The notes beneath the pieces are model-generated. The model did no database searches and had not been told where the DNA came from. It saw only the letters and a program-made list of their open reading frames with translations. Below, piece after piece: positions 40,961-51,711 of a stretch of 64,000 nt of DNA. The stretch is from an uncultured Flammeovirgaceae bacterium (lineage in GTDB: Bacteria; Bacteroidota; Bacteroidia; Cytophagales; Cyclobacteriaceae). Location: NCBI GenBank assembly GCA_913045135.1, contig CAJWQD010000005.1, positions 1 through 64,000 of the forward strand. The letters are read 5' to 3'. Position 1 is the first letter of the stretch, and every line of letters begins with the position of its first letter. A program made the translations under genes and the position numbers.

Positions 40961-42298
40961 TTAGTTTTTAATATTTCCAGAAATTATTTTATATAAACGA
41001 CTGGCATTTGAGTCAGTTAGGCCTGAAATAAAGTCAATAACTATTCGAAGGTTTTCATAGACAGATAATTGATTATTTTCTAGCTGTAATTTAAACGAGT
41101 CAGGTAAAAGTTTGTAAATTTTTTTATCCTTGGGTGAAACGGATTTAGGATTATTTTTTACTATAAATATCGCTTTACAGAAACAAGCAGTTAATTTTTC
41201 TATAATTTCATAGCCTGCAACTTCTCTCTCGAGTACTAGTCTTGATTGATAGATATATTTAACGGATATTAAATTGATTTTTTCTAAAATTGGGGATGCG
41301 GGAATTTTATCCGTCAAAGCATGATCAAATTCACCTGTCAACAGTTCTGCTTCTTTTGCGATAAAAATGCTTACTACTTCTTGAATGAGTTGGTAAATAG
41401 CCATAGCTCTCAAAACACCTAATTTTTCGTTTAAATCAATGATTTTACTTAGCTTTTCTTCAGAAAATTTATTACCAATAATCTCAGATAACAAATTTTT
41501 TGTTTGGTCAAACGAGATAAGGCCCAAACGAGTGGCATCCTCCAGGTCTATTATGCTGTAACAAATGTCATCAGCAGCTTCAACTAAAAAAGCAAGGGGG
41601 TGCCTTAACCAATTTCCTTCAGCTGTTTTTGTGAGTTGCAGCTCTTCAGCAATGGTATTAATATAGGTCAAATCATTGTAAAAAAAACCATATTTATGTT
41701 GGCTTTGTCTGGGGTGGTTTTTTTTTGAGGAACTGCTTAAAGGATATTTAGTGAAAGTGGCCAAGGTTGAGTAGGTCAAACTAAGGCCACCATGATTTGG
41801 ATTGGTCAGAATCCTAAATCCCTGAGCATTTCCTTCAAAATTTATTAAATCAGACCATTCCGCGGGTTTGACCATTGATTTAAAAAATCGCCCTTCTTTG
41901 GTATTTAAAAAGAAAAAGGAGATACTTTGCTCTCCGGAGTGCCCAAAAGGAGGATTCCCAAGGTCGTGTGCTAAACATGCAGCGGAGACCACATCGCCAA
42001 AATCTTGATACTTAATACCCGAGACTTTTAATGCTTTATTTTTGGACAAAATGATTTTACCCACTTCTTTTGCCAGGGATCTTCCTACGCTAGCTACTTC
42101 TAAACTATGGGTAAGCCTGCTATGGACAAAGTCATCCTCTGGCATGGGGAAAACTTGCGTTTTGTCTTGAAGTTTTCGAAATGGATGTGAAAAAACAATT
42201 CTATCATAGTCCTGCTCAAATCGACTTCTTGTTTCGGAGAGAGGTACCGATTTGGATAACCCAAATCGTTTTCCAGAAAATAAATTAAGCCAATTCAT
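40961..42298 (-). CDS. dgt: Deoxyguanosinetriphosphate triphosphohydrolase (dGTPase)
   Basis: HD-domain: RLTHSLEVASVGRSL, CLAHDLGNPPFGHSGE, EAADDICYSIIDLED. Confidence 0.95.
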   Translation of the reverse strand: MNWLNLFSGKRFGLSKSVPLSETRSRFEQDYDRIVFSHPFRKLQDKTQVFPMPEDDFVHSRLTHSLEVASVGRSLAKEVGKIILSKNKALKVSGIKYQDFGDVVSAACLAHDLGNPPFGHSGEQSISFFFLNTKEGRFFKSMVKPAEWSDLINFEGNAQGFRILTNPNHGGLSLTYSTLATFTKYPLSSSSKKNHPRQSQHKYGFFYNDLTYINTIAEELQLTKTAEGNWLRHPLAFLVEAADDICYSIIDLEDATRLGLISFDQTKNLLSEIIGNKFSEEKLSKIIDLNEKLGVLRAMAIYQLIQEVVSIFIAKEAELLTGEFDHALTDKIPASPILEKINLISVKYIYQSRLVLEREVAGYEIIEKLTACFCKAIFIVKNNPKSVSPKDKKIYKLLPDSFKLQLENNQLSVYENLRIVIDFISGLTDSNASRLYKIISGNIKN

Positions 42299-42307
42299 AG
42301 ATAAGCT

Positions 42308-42559
42308 CTAGAAAATTTTTTGGTTTAACCTTAAAACAGACGTTCGTAGTGATCTATAGTTAAATAGAAACATTTTTTCAGAGGAGTCAAAAAAAGACTT
42401 TACACCTAGGTAAAAAAATGCTCCACAGTCAGGTACTACGAAAGATGTCAAATAAGTATTTTTACTATTTACATTCCACTGTAAACCAAGAAATTTTGGG
42501 GCATGGTTAAAAATTAAATACCCTGTTATAACTAATAAAATAATCGAAATGGTAGCCAT
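42308..42559 (-). CDS. Small protein with N-terminal TM helix, unknown
   Basis: 83 aa ORF filling the gap between glyS and dgt; MATISIILLVITGYLIFNHAPKFL. Confidence 0.45.
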   Translation of the reverse strand: MATISIILLVITGYLIFNHAPKFLGLQWNVNSKNTYLTSFVVPDCGAFFYLGVKSFFDSSEKMFLFNYRSLRTSVLRLNQKIF

Positions 42560-42562
42560 TTT

Positions 42563-44110
42563 CTATATTGATTTCAATAATCCTTTTAGATTTATATTTT
42601 CCTCTAAAATACGTTGAATATCTGTTTTGGGGATGCGTTTTTGTTTCATGGAATCTCGTTCTCTGATGGTGACGGTATCATCTTTAAGAGATTGATGGTC
42701 AACAGTGATACAAAAAGGAGTCCCTACCGCATCTTGCCTTCTATATCTTCGCCCAATGGCATCTTTTGCATCATATTGTGCTGTAATATCGAATTTGAGC
42801 TCTTTGAAAATTTCTTGTGCTTTTTCGGGGAGTCCATCTTTATTCATCAAAGGAAGTACAGCTACTTTTGAAGGGGCTAGAGCCGCGGGTAATTTTAAAA
42901 CAATACGCTTAGAATTATCCTCAAGGACCTCTTCTTGATACGCTGCGGATAATAATGCCAAAAACATACGGTCCAAGCCGATAGAGGTTTCTACTACATA
43001 AGGAATATAAGACTCATTTTCTTGTGGATCAAAATAGCGAAGTTTCTTTCCAGAGAGTTTCTCATGAGCGGTCAGATCGAAATCTGTCCTCGAATGAATT
43101 CCTTCAAGTTCTTTGAATCCCATTGGGAATTCAAATTCAATATCACAGGCGGCATTGGCATAATGCGCAGGGTTAAGATGTTCATGGAATCGGTATTTCT
43201 TAGGTCCGAGTCCTAATGCATTGTGCCAGCGCATACGCTTTAGCTTCCAATGCTCATACCATTGCATTTCTTCACCAGGTTTGACAAAGAATTGCATTTC
43301 CATTTGTTCAAATTCACGCATTCGAAAGATAAATTGTCGTGCAATGATTTCATTTCTGAAAGCTTTACCTATTTGGGCAATTCCAAAAGGGGGTTTCATT
43401 CTGCTGGATTTCTGAATATTAGAAAAATTAACAAAAATACCTTGAGCGGTTTCAGGGCGTAAGTAAATAGTATGGGCATCTTCCGAAACGGACCCTATTT
43501 CGGTAGAAAACATTAAATTAAATTGTCTTACGTCTGTCCAGTTTTTAGTACCAGAAACAGGATCTGAAATTTTTAGATCAATAATTAATTTTTTAAAAGA
43601 TTCAAGATTATTTTCTGCGATTATAGTTTTCATTCTATTCTCTATAGACTGAATTTGGTTGCGGTAGTTAATAACCCTAGGGTGGGTACTGATAAAATGA
43701 GTCTCATCAAAGCTCTCTCCGAATTGTTTTCGAGCTTTGATTACTTCTTTATTTATCTTCAGATGAATTTTGGCTATGTGATCTTCAACCAGTACATCTG
43801 CACGGTAGCGTTTTTTGGAATCTTTGTTATCAATGAGAGGGTCATTAAATGCGTCTACGTGTCCTGAAGCCTTCCAAGTTTTGGGGTGCATAAAAATAGA
43901 GGCGTCTAAGCCCACAATATTTTCGTTCATTTGAACCATTGATTTCCACCAAAATTCTGAAATATTATTTTTTAATAAAACCCCATTAGGACCATAATCA
44001 TAAGAAGCACTTAAGCCATCATAAATTTCACTTGATCCGAAAATAAAACCATATTCTTTACAATGTGCCGTGATTTTTTTTAAGGTTATTTCGTTTTCTT
44101 TTATAGACAT
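42563..44110 (-). CDS. glyS: Glycyl-tRNA synthetase (single-chain type)
   Basis: FIFGSSEIYDGLSASYDYGPNG, YLRPETAQGIFVNF, MEMQFFVKPGE; start MSIKENEITLKK at 44110 preferred over track start 44170. Confidence 0.97.
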   Translation of the reverse strand: MSIKENEITLKKITAHCKEYGFIFGSSEIYDGLSASYDYGPNGVLLKNNISEFWWKSMVQMNENIVGLDASIFMHPKTWKASGHVDAFNDPLIDNKDSKKRYRADVLVEDHIAKIHLKINKEVIKARKQFGESFDETHFISTHPRVINYRNQIQSIENRMKTIIAENNLESFKKLIIDLKISDPVSGTKNWTDVRQFNLMFSTEIGSVSEDAHTIYLRPETAQGIFVNFSNIQKSSRMKPPFGIAQIGKAFRNEIIARQFIFRMREFEQMEMQFFVKPGEEMQWYEHWKLKRMRWHNALGLGPKKYRFHEHLNPAHYANAACDIEFEFPMGFKELEGIHSRTDFDLTAHEKLSGKKLRYFDPQENESYIPYVVETSIGLDRMFLALLSAAYQEEVLEDNSKRIVLKLPAALAPSKVAVLPLMNKDGLPEKAQEIFKELKFDITAQYDAKDAIGRRYRRQDAVGTPFCITVDHQSLKDDTVTIRERDSMKQKRIPKTDIQRILEENINLKGLLKSI

Positions 44111-44250
44111 GTCGGTAAAGAGAAAGGGATTAGATGAGAAAATGAAATAATTACAAATTAAACTTGACAATTATATTCAGCGGTTAAAATAAAACTTTTA
44201 CTTTTGAATAATTCAATCCATTTCATTGAGATAAATTAAAAAAAGAAGAT

Positions 44251-46188
44251 TTATTTAATAAATTTAAATTCGAGATCATCAAGACTTTTGTTCAGTCCAA
44301 CTACTGTGACCGTGTCATGTTTTCGCAGACGGGTATAACCATGGGAAATGATTGTTTGTCCTCCCCTGATAACAGATAAAATAATAACATCAGATGGGAG
44401 TCGTAGATCTCTTAAATGAATGCCATGAAGATTAGGATTTAGTATTTCTATATCCCTTGTGTCTTGATTCTGATCCATGCCCAAGAGTAAGGACGTGGCT
44501 TGAGGAGATCTTACAAAATGGTCTAATAGACTGACCATTGCTGTTGATGGATCAATTACTTTAGCTTCAAGGGCCAAGAAATTTTTCGAATTGTAACGAT
44601 GATTTAGGCGGACTACTAATTCTCTGGTCCCAAATTCATGATAAGCGTATTCACATATTAACAAATTATCAGCATCTGAAAGTAAGGTCACAACTATTTC
44701 TACATTACCGAAATCAATTTTGGCAAGCTCATCTATAGCCAGAGACTTTAAATAAAGAATACTTATATCGGTAGGATCATCAAAAGAGTCTTTGCCTTTC
44801 ATAGTAGCAAGTTGGACCCGATAATTTTTTTTAATTAGTTGTTGCGCCAGAGAAATAGATAAAGGTTCATAACCAAAGATTAATACTTCTCTTGTAATTT
44901 CATTATTTTGATTTCCCCTTGTTCGTGCCTCATTTACTTGATTAATAGCCCATTTGAAGAGTGGGGGTCCGACAAATTGATTGATCAATATCAATGCGAG
45001 CACAACTGTTGAAAAAATGCTTCCCCATTCGGGGAATTGACTACTTACAACTGTGGCTAATCCTAGAGTAACTCCAGCCTGGGTGATATAAGACATCCAT
45101 CCAATGCCGACATGTTTTATGGGATCTCCAGCGATGAGCCCACCGCACACAGAGCCAAAAATCAATGCAATCAATCTCAAACTAAATAGTAACAGGGCAA
45201 TGGAGAGGACTTCGATAAATACCAGCATATTCAAAGAGGCACCCGTTAAGGTAAAAAAAGCTACAAATATGTATAATTCTAAACTCCTGATTTGATTAAG
45301 AAATTCTGCTCTAAATTTAGAATAATTAGTCACATAAAAACTGCCTAATATGCAAATAAGTAGGGGCTCTAAAAATAATGTATGACCCCACTTTTCTAAA
45401 CTAAATACAGCTAACCAGTCACTTGTCCAGTAAGCACTATAACCAATTAAAAGGATTAATAAAGATTTTGTCCTTTTATGAATTCTTAATGATAATGCAA
45501 TTTTTAGGACGTAACCCAAAACGAAAAATCCTAAGACGAATGAGGTGGCAAACTCTGCCAAAACAATGATTATTTGAAAAAAATTAAAAGCACTTTCTTT
45601 TAAGACCGATTGAGTGAAAGAAAGACAGATCGAAAACATGATGACTACTAGGAAATCTTTCACCACAGTAACACCCATAACCGTTTGGGTAAAAGGTCCT
45701 TTAGAGCGAAGCTCATTGATAATGGCAATGGCTGAAGCGGGGGAGCTGGCGATGAAAATAGTGGCCATTAATGAAGAAATAGCCAATACCACTTTAGTTT
45801 CTTGATTTGCTAAAAAAGGGATATGGTCTGCGGCCAACCAAAGGAGCCCAACGCCAATGATGAAAGTAATAAACAATTGCCCAAACGAATTCCATTTAAT
45901 GCTGTTAATTTGTTTTTTTAGTTCATTCAGATATAATTCTGCCCCTGCCGCAAAGGCAATAAAGCCCAAAGAGACATCGTTTATATATTTGAGTTGAAAA
46001 GGGGCGGCAATGGGAATTAAGTTTAATAAGTAAGGCCCCGCCAAGATACCCATTACGATTAGACCGCTAATCAATGGTAAATGTATTTTTTGGAATAAGC
46101 GGGCAAGTTGATTTGCAGAAATGGCAACGATGACAAATCCAATAGGTAGAGTGAATACCTCCTGATATTTAGTAAATAATTCAAGCAT
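44251..46188 (-). CDS. Monovalent cation:proton antiporter-2 (KefB/CPA2) with TrkA-N-like and TrkA-C domains
   Basis: Na/H exchanger TM region (SLMATIFIASSPASAIAII), EVLIFGYEPLSISLAQQLIKKN nucleotide-binding fold, C-terminal RCK_C; start MLELFTKYQ at 46188 avoids overlap with the + strand gene. Confidence 0.9.
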   Translation of the reverse strand: MLELFTKYQEVFTLPIGFVIVAISANQLARLFQKIHLPLISGLIVMGILAGPYLLNLIPIAAPFQLKYINDVSLGFIAFAAGAELYLNELKKQINSIKWNSFGQLFITFIIGVGLLWLAADHIPFLANQETKVVLAISSLMATIFIASSPASAIAIINELRSKGPFTQTVMGVTVVKDFLVVIMFSICLSFTQSVLKESAFNFFQIIIVLAEFATSFVLGFFVLGYVLKIALSLRIHKRTKSLLILLIGYSAYWTSDWLAVFSLEKWGHTLFLEPLLICILGSFYVTNYSKFRAEFLNQIRSLELYIFVAFFTLTGASLNMLVFIEVLSIALLLFSLRLIALIFGSVCGGLIAGDPIKHVGIGWMSYITQAGVTLGLATVVSSQFPEWGSIFSTVVLALILINQFVGPPLFKWAINQVNEARTRGNQNNEITREVLIFGYEPLSISLAQQLIKKNYRVQLATMKGKDSFDDPTDISILYLKSLAIDELAKIDFGNVEIVVTLLSDADNLLICEYAYHEFGTRELVVRLNHRYNSKNFLALEAKVIDPSTAMVSLLDHFVRSPQATSLLLGMDQNQDTRDIEILNPNLHGIHLRDLRLPSDVIILSVIRGGQTIISHGYTRLRKHDTVTVVGLNKSLDDLEFKFIK

Positions 46189-46219
46189 ATTTGTAATACG
46201 TAAATCTAAATATAAAATA

Positions 46220-47014
46220 ATGAAGTTATCCCAAGTAGTATATTCGGTAAGAATTTTCAAATTCTTACTTATCCTTACGGCATTATTAAGTTGCGAATCA
46301 AAACAAACAAACCAAACAGGAACTGAACCGATAAGTCATGAACTTTGGAATCAGGTGCTGATAAACTATGTCGACACATCGGGAAGAGTAAATTATCGAG
46401 GCCTAAAAGAGGATCATAAAATTCTCTTAGATTATTTAGAGCTTTTGCGCAGTAACAGACCCAATAAAGAGTGCTGGAATAAGAAAGAAAGTTTGGCTTA
46501 TTGGATTAATCTTTACAATGCGTTTACCTTAAAACTTATCATTGATCATTATCCATTAAAAAGCATAAAAAAAATTGGAAGTATGGTTCAAATACCATTT
46601 ATAAATTCACCTTGGGATATTGAGTGCATCGATTTTGGCGATGAAAAAATATCCCTTAATTACGTGGAGCATCAAATTCTTAGAAAATCCTTTGATGAAC
46701 CAAGAATTCACTTTGCCATCAATTGTGCCTCGATATCTTGCCCTAATTTAAGGAACAAAGCTTATGTAGCCTCTAAAATTGATGCACAACTCACGGACCA
46801 GACCCAAAAATTTTTAAAAGATTCTTCTAAAAACATCATTACTTCCAAGGCATTGTATCTATCTAGAATTTTTCAATGGTTCTCAGGAGATTTTAATACA
46901 AATCAAACCCTTTATGAAAATCTTTCGATTTGGTCAGGAGTTTCCATAAATAATTCTGCAACTACACAATTTTTAGAATATGATTGGTCACTTAATGAAC
47001 AACCTAGACCTTGA
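46220..47014 (+). CDS. DUF547 domain protein
   Basis: SLAYWINLYNAFTLKLIIDHYP...VEHQILRK...PRIHFAINCASISCPNL. Confidence 0.9.
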   Translation: MKLSQVVYSVRIFKFLLILTALLSCESKQTNQTGTEPISHELWNQVLINYVDTSGRVNYRGLKEDHKILLDYLELLRSNRPNKECWNKKESLAYWINLYNAFTLKLIIDHYPLKSIKKIGSMVQIPFINSPWDIECIDFGDEKISLNYVEHQILRKSFDEPRIHFAINCASISCPNLRNKAYVASKIDAQLTDQTQKFLKDSSKNIITSKALYLSRIFQWFSGDFNTNQTLYENLSIWSGVSINNSATTQFLEYDWSLNEQPRP

Positions 47015-47020
47015 AATCAT

Positions 47021-48331
47021 TTAGTTTTCAATGAATTTTCGACCGATACTATAATAGGTAAAATTTAATTTTTTCATATGGTTCAGATCGTATAGATTTC
47101 GGCCATCAAAAATGGCTTTATTTTTCATTTTTGAGGCAACAATATTGAAGTCAGGGGTACGAAAAATAGGCCATTCAGTTATGATCATCAAAGCATCAAC
47201 ACCTTCCAAAGCATCATACTGATTTTTCGCATAATAAATTTTATTTCCTATTAATTTTTCAACATTATTCATGGCTTCGGGATCATAGACTTTGAGAGTA
47301 ACTCCTTCTTCTAATAGTAGTTGAATATTGACTAGGGCGGGTGCCTCTCTTATATCATCTGTGTAGGGTTTGAATGCAAGGCCCCAAATTGCAATAATTT
47401 TGTTTTTTAAAGGGCCTAAATAGGCTTTAATAGGATCGATGAGCTTTATTTTCTGTTCGTTATTGACTTTTATGACGGCTTTAAGAATATCAAAATCATA
47501 AGCCACTTCTTGTGCCGATTTGGATAAGGCTTGCACATCTTTTGGGAAACAGCTTCCGCCATATCCGGTACCGGCAAACAGAAACCGTTTTCCAATTCGA
47601 GTATCCGTGCCGATACCCTGCCTTACAGCATCTACATCAGCATCTAGCAGCGAACACAGATTAGCAATTTCATTCATAAAGGTGATTTTAGTTGCTAAAA
47701 AAGCATTGGCAGCATATTTAGTTAATTCTGCTGATTTTACGTTCATGAAGATGATAGGATTTCCTTGTCTCACAAATGGAGCATATAATTGCTGCATTAG
47801 CGCTTGAGCTTGGCTTGAATTGGATCCAATAACCACCCGATCTGGCTTCATAAAATCATTTACAGCAACTCCCTCACGCAAAAATTCAGGATTAGAAACC
47901 ACATCAAAAGGGACTTTTGCTTTTTTGGCAATGGCTTGACTGACTTTAGCTGCTGTCCCAACTGGAACAGTACTCTTGTCTACAACTACGGCGTAACGAT
48001 CTAATAATTCTCCAAGCTCATTGGCGACCTTTAGGACATATTGTAAATCTGCGGACCCGTCTTCTCCAGGAGGTGTGGGAAGGGCTAGAAAAATGATTTC
48101 TGCCTCCTTGATACTTTCTGCTAAATCTGTGGTAAAAAAAAGACGATTTTGATTGAGGTTTCGTTGAAAGAGAGGTTCTAATCCGGGCTCATAAATCGTA
48201 ATTGTCCCCGCATTTAATTTTTTTATTTTATTGGCATCTATATCGATACAAGATACGAGATTACCTGTTTCAGCAAAACAAGTTCCTGTGACTAGGCCGA
48301 CATATCCTGTTCCAATTACAGCAATCTTCAT
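47021..48331 (-). CDS. ugd: UDP-glucose 6-dehydrogenase
   Basis: GTGYVGLVTGTCFAETGN, GYGGSCFPKDVQAL, GLAFKPYTDDIREAPA. Confidence 0.96.
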   Translation of the reverse strand: MKIAVIGTGYVGLVTGTCFAETGNLVSCIDIDANKIKKLNAGTITIYEPGLEPLFQRNLNQNRLFFTTDLAESIKEAEIIFLALPTPPGEDGSADLQYVLKVANELGELLDRYAVVVDKSTVPVGTAAKVSQAIAKKAKVPFDVVSNPEFLREGVAVNDFMKPDRVVIGSNSSQAQALMQQLYAPFVRQGNPIIFMNVKSAELTKYAANAFLATKITFMNEIANLCSLLDADVDAVRQGIGTDTRIGKRFLFAGTGYGGSCFPKDVQALSKSAQEVAYDFDILKAVIKVNNEQKIKLIDPIKAYLGPLKNKIIAIWGLAFKPYTDDIREAPALVNIQLLLEEGVTLKVYDPEAMNNVEKLIGNKIYYAKNQYDALEGVDALMIITEWPIFRTPDFNIVASKMKNKAIFDGRNLYDLNHMKKLNFTYYSIGRKFIEN

Positions 48332-48535
48332 AATATAGAATTTAATAATGCAAGTTTAATAGAATGAATAATTTAAAATAAAATTATTGTCAGAATAAAT
48401 TGATTCTTGATTTAAGTTTTTCCAATTTAAAAAAAGTTTGGGAATATGAAGCTTTTTATTGTGGGTCATTTGAGAAGCTTCACAAAACAATTATAAAAAT
48501 TGTTAGTTTCCAAAACCCCTTTTTTTAAAACTTTC

Positions 48536-48566
48536 TTTTGCAGGTAAATTATATTTCCTATACTTG
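48536..48566 (+). promoter_or_regulatory. Predicted promoter for rpsU
   Basis: TTTTG-N18-TATACTTG. Confidence 0.6.
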
Positions 48567-48589
48567 CGGTCCTTTTACTAATTAAAAAA

Positions 48590-48784
48590 ATGATTGTTAT
48601 TAATATAAAAGATAATGAATCTATTGATCGCGCTCTTAAAAGATTTAAGAAAAAGTTCGAAAAAACAGGTGCCTTAAGAGAGCTTAGATCTAGAACTTTT
48701 TTCACTAAGCCCTCCGTTGTACGTAGAGAACAAATTAAAAAAGCGGCGTATATTCAGAATTTACGAGACCTCGAATCAAAATAA
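48590..48784 (+). CDS. rpsU: 30S ribosomal protein S21
   Basis: NESIDRALKRFKKKFEKTGALRELRSRTFFTKPSVVRREQIKKA. Confidence 0.97.
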   Translation: MIVINIKDNESIDRALKRFKKKFEKTGALRELRSRTFFTKPSVVRREQIKKAAYIQNLRDLESK

Positions 48785-48858
48785 TTCAATTTATCCTTTT
48801 TTTTAAATTTTTGTCGGTAATTTAGAGAAAGATTATATTATTCTCATCATCTTCATGA

Positions 48859-49734
48859 ATGGTCGACAAATTTCTTAATTACCTCGTTTACGAAAAAAGG
48901 GTTAGTCAACATACTTCACTGGCCTATAAAAAAGATTTATGTCAATTCTTCACGTTTCTCAAAGCCCAATTTCAGCTTAATTCTGCACAGGAAGTCATAC
49001 ATAATCACTTGAGAGCATGGGTCGTTTCATTACTCGAGGCCCAACTTAATAGTGTTTCTGTCAATAGGAAAATTGCAAGTCTAAAATCTTATTTTAAGTT
49101 CTTAAGCTTAAGAGGTTTTATTACAAAAAATCCTGCTTCTAGAATAAGACCTCTTAAAATAGAAAAAAAGCTTCCTTCTTTTCTTAGATTGAGTGAAACA
49201 ACTTTTTTGCTCGATCATATCAAATATGAAAATTCTTTTTCAGGAAAGCGAGATCAATTGGTCATTGAATTGTTATATGCTTCAGGGATCAGGCTCTCTG
49301 AGTTAATTAATCTGAAGGAAGCTGATGTCAATACTTACAATGGGACTTTGAAGGTATTAGGAAAGAGGAATAAGGAAAGGTTGATTCCTATTAATGAGTT
49401 TTTGATCAAGACTATCAAGTCTTATCTCCGAGCATATAAGTCCGAAGAGAAATCAAAAGCTTATTTGTTACTTACCGATAAGAAAAGACAAATGTATCCC
49501 ATGTTTGTATATCGCTTGGTTCAGAAATATTTAAGCCAAATTACGACCTTGAAAAAGCGCAGTCCCCATATACTCAGGCATACTTTTGCTACGCATATGT
49601 TAGATAAGGGAGCCGAATTGAATGCAGTTAAAGAACTTCTGGGTCATACCAGTTTGGCAGCGACTCAGATATATACTCATAATTCCATGGAGAAACTTAA
49701 AAAAACATTTGACCAAGCTCATCCAAAAGCATAA
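48859..49734 (+). CDS. xerC: Tyrosine recombinase XerC/XerD
   Basis: LLYASGIRLSEL, SPHILRHTFATHML, LGHTSLAATQIYTH catalytic R-H-x-x-R/Y motifs. Confidence 0.93.
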   Translation: MVDKFLNYLVYEKRVSQHTSLAYKKDLCQFFTFLKAQFQLNSAQEVIHNHLRAWVVSLLEAQLNSVSVNRKIASLKSYFKFLSLRGFITKNPASRIRPLKIEKKLPSFLRLSETTFLLDHIKYENSFSGKRDQLVIELLYASGIRLSELINLKEADVNTYNGTLKVLGKRNKERLIPINEFLIKTIKSYLRAYKSEEKSKAYLLLTDKKRQMYPMFVYRLVQKYLSQITTLKKRSPHILRHTFATHMLDKGAELNAVKELLGHTSLAATQIYTHNSMEKLKKTFDQAHPKA

Positions 49735-49758
49735 TTATCAACTTAAACAAGCAAAGCT

Positions 49759-50088
49759 ATGAAACTTCAAATACATTCTATAAGGTTCGATTCAGATTAC
49801 AAACTCATTCAGGTAATCAAGAAAAAGCTCGTTAAGCTAGAAACGTTTTATAATCGGATAATAGATGGAGAAGTTTTTTTGAGAATAGAAAATGATGAAT
49901 CTAGAATCAATAAAATTATAGAGATAAAGTTAAATATCCCTGGAGATCAATTATTTGCCAAAGAACGTGCTAGGACCTTTGAAATAGGTGTGGATGAAGC
50001 TGCCGAAGCTCTGAGAAGACAGATCAAAAAGGTTAAGGAGAAACAATTATTTGTTGAAAGAACGAAGCTGATAGACTATTCATTATAA
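49759..50088 (+). CDS. hpf: Ribosome hibernation promoting factor (HPF/YfiA family)
   Basis: MKLQIHSIRFDSDYKLIQVIKKKLVKLETFYNRIIDGEVFLR...AAEALRRQIKKVKEK. Confidence 0.92.
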   Translation: MKLQIHSIRFDSDYKLIQVIKKKLVKLETFYNRIIDGEVFLRIENDESRINKIIEIKLNIPGDQLFAKERARTFEIGVDEAAEALRRQIKKVKEKQLFVERTKLIDYSL

Positions 50089-51587
50089 GCCCACCCTACG
50101 GAATCTTTCATATCTTTTACAGTAATACCTTCTTCCGCGAGCCGCTGTCTAAGAGAGTCTACTTTTTTATAGTTTTTCGATTCTTTTGCCTCCACATAAT
50201 TTTCCAATAAAATATTAAGAAGATTATGACCATTAATCTCTTTCTCTGGTTTTATTCCTAGTATTTCTTCCGTGAAAGTTAGCAAGGTGGTCTTCATGCG
50301 ATTAAATGTTGCTTTATTTATATCTGTGAAGGCTATTTGTTTTGAATATAATGAATTGACTTTTTTGAGTAAGTTAAAAAGGTGACCAATGGTCAAAGCG
50401 GTATTAAAATCATCGTCCATGGCGCTATGACAATCATCACATATTTTATTAATTTGATTGATTAGTGCTGCATTGACATTTAATGAATCATGCTTTGGAT
50501 AAATTATTTCTTTAAGTATACGGATGCCATTGGCTAATTTTGTGTAGCCTTTCACGGACCCATTTAGAGCTTCATTTGAAAAATCTAAATTACTTGCATA
50601 ATGAGATTGGAGCATAAAAAAACGGATAGCCATGGGAGAGTAGCCCCGATCAAGCATCCCATGATTACCAGAAATAAGTTGCCATGGTAAAAAAGCATTA
50701 CCCAAAGATTTAGACATTTTTTGTCCATTGACTGTAAGCATATTGGTATGCATCCAATATTTAGCAGGTTCTTTATCCGAGGCACCCAAGCATTGTGCAA
50801 TTTCACAGTCATGATGTGGAAATTTAAGATCTAATCCGCCGCCATGTATATCAAATTGTGTTCCTAAATACTTTGTGCTCATCACTGAGCATTCAAGATG
50901 CCAACCTGGGAATCCATCACTCCATTTTGTTTTCCACTTCATGATATGATTGGGAGCGGCTTTTTTCCATAATGCAAAATCGAGCGGATTTTTTTTATCA
51001 TCTTGACCCTCTAAAGTTCGACTTTGATTAATTAGATCTTCAATTTTTCTACCACTTAATTTGCCATATGCGTATAACTTATTGTATCTTGTGAGATCGA
51101 AATAAACGGATCCATTGGCTTGATAGGCAAATCCCTTGGATAGAAGGGTTTCAATCATTTCTACTTGCTCGAATAAGTGTCCGATAGCAGAAGGTTCAAT
51201 GTCTGGAGGCAATACATTGAAGATTTTCATTACACTATGAAAATCATTGGTATATTTTTGTACAATTTCCATAGGTTCCAGCTTGTTTAGTCGGGCTTTT
51301 TTAGAAATTTTGTCTTCACCGTTATCAAGTAAGTGACCAACATCCGTGATATTTCTTACATATCGTACTTTGTAACCCAGAAATTTTAGGTATCTATTTA
51401 TGATATCAAAGCTGATGAAAGTTCTTACATTGCCCAGGTGTACATCACTGTAAACGGTAGGGCCACACACATACATTCCTACTTCGGGAGGGTTAATAGG
51501 CTCGAAAAGCTCTTTCTTTCGAGTCAAAGAGTTGGTTAGTCTAAGTTTTCCGATCATCGCTGTTAACAAATTTTTTGCTAGGTGCAA
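50076..51587 (-). CDS. cysS: Cysteinyl-tRNA synthetase
   Basis: [60 protein letters not shown]. Confidence 0.97.
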   Translation of the reverse strand: MHLAKNLLTAMIGKLRLTNSLTRKKELFEPINPPEVGMYVCGPTVYSDVHLGNVRTFISFDIINRYLKFLGYKVRYVRNITDVGHLLDNGEDKISKKARLNKLEPMEIVQKYTNDFHSVMKIFNVLPPDIEPSAIGHLFEQVEMIETLLSKGFAYQANGSVYFDLTRYNKLYAYGKLSGRKIEDLINQSRTLEGQDDKKNPLDFALWKKAAPNHIMKWKTKWSDGFPGWHLECSVMSTKYLGTQFDIHGGGLDLKFPHHDCEIAQCLGASDKEPAKYWMHTNMLTVNGQKMSKSLGNAFLPWQLISGNHGMLDRGYSPMAIRFFMLQSHYASNLDFSNEALNGSVKGYTKLANGIRILKEIIYPKHDSLNVNAALINQINKICDDCHSAMDDDFNTALTIGHLFNLLKKVNSLYSKQIAFTDINKATFNRMKTTLLTFTEEILGIKPEKEINGHNLLNILLENYVEAKESKNYKKVDSLRQRLAEEGITVKDMKDSVGWAYNE

Positions 51588-51616
51588 AAATGCATGATGC
51601 TTTTATAACAATCGAA

Positions 51617-51647
51617 TTTGAATTGAGTTTTTTTTGAATTACTTTTG
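51617..51647 (+). promoter_or_regulatory. Predicted promoter for rimP-nusA-infB
   Basis: TTTG-N19-TACTTTTG, exact fit to -33 TTTG / -7 TAnnTTTG. Confidence 0.7.
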
Positions 51648-51667
51648 TATATGTAAATAGGGAATTG

Positions 51668-51697
51668 AAAAGAGGGGACACAAGTCCCCTCTTTTTA
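51668..51697 (+). terminator. Terminator-like hairpin in the predicted rimP leader (possible attenuator)
   Basis: AAAAGAGGGGAC-ACAA-GTCCCCTCTTTT: perfect 12-bp stem, 4-nt loop, T run. Confidence 0.7.
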
Positions 51698-51711
51698 TTA
51701 CTAAGAAATTG

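Noticed and set aside
48448-48481. Inverted repeat GAAGCTT...AAGCTTC upstream of rpsU
   Set aside because: Only 7 bp with a 20-nt loop in AT-rich DNA; insufficient to claim a regulatory element.
48466-48705. 79-aa minus-strand ORF
   Set aside because: Antisense to rpsU and its promoter region; shadow ORF with no family resemblance.
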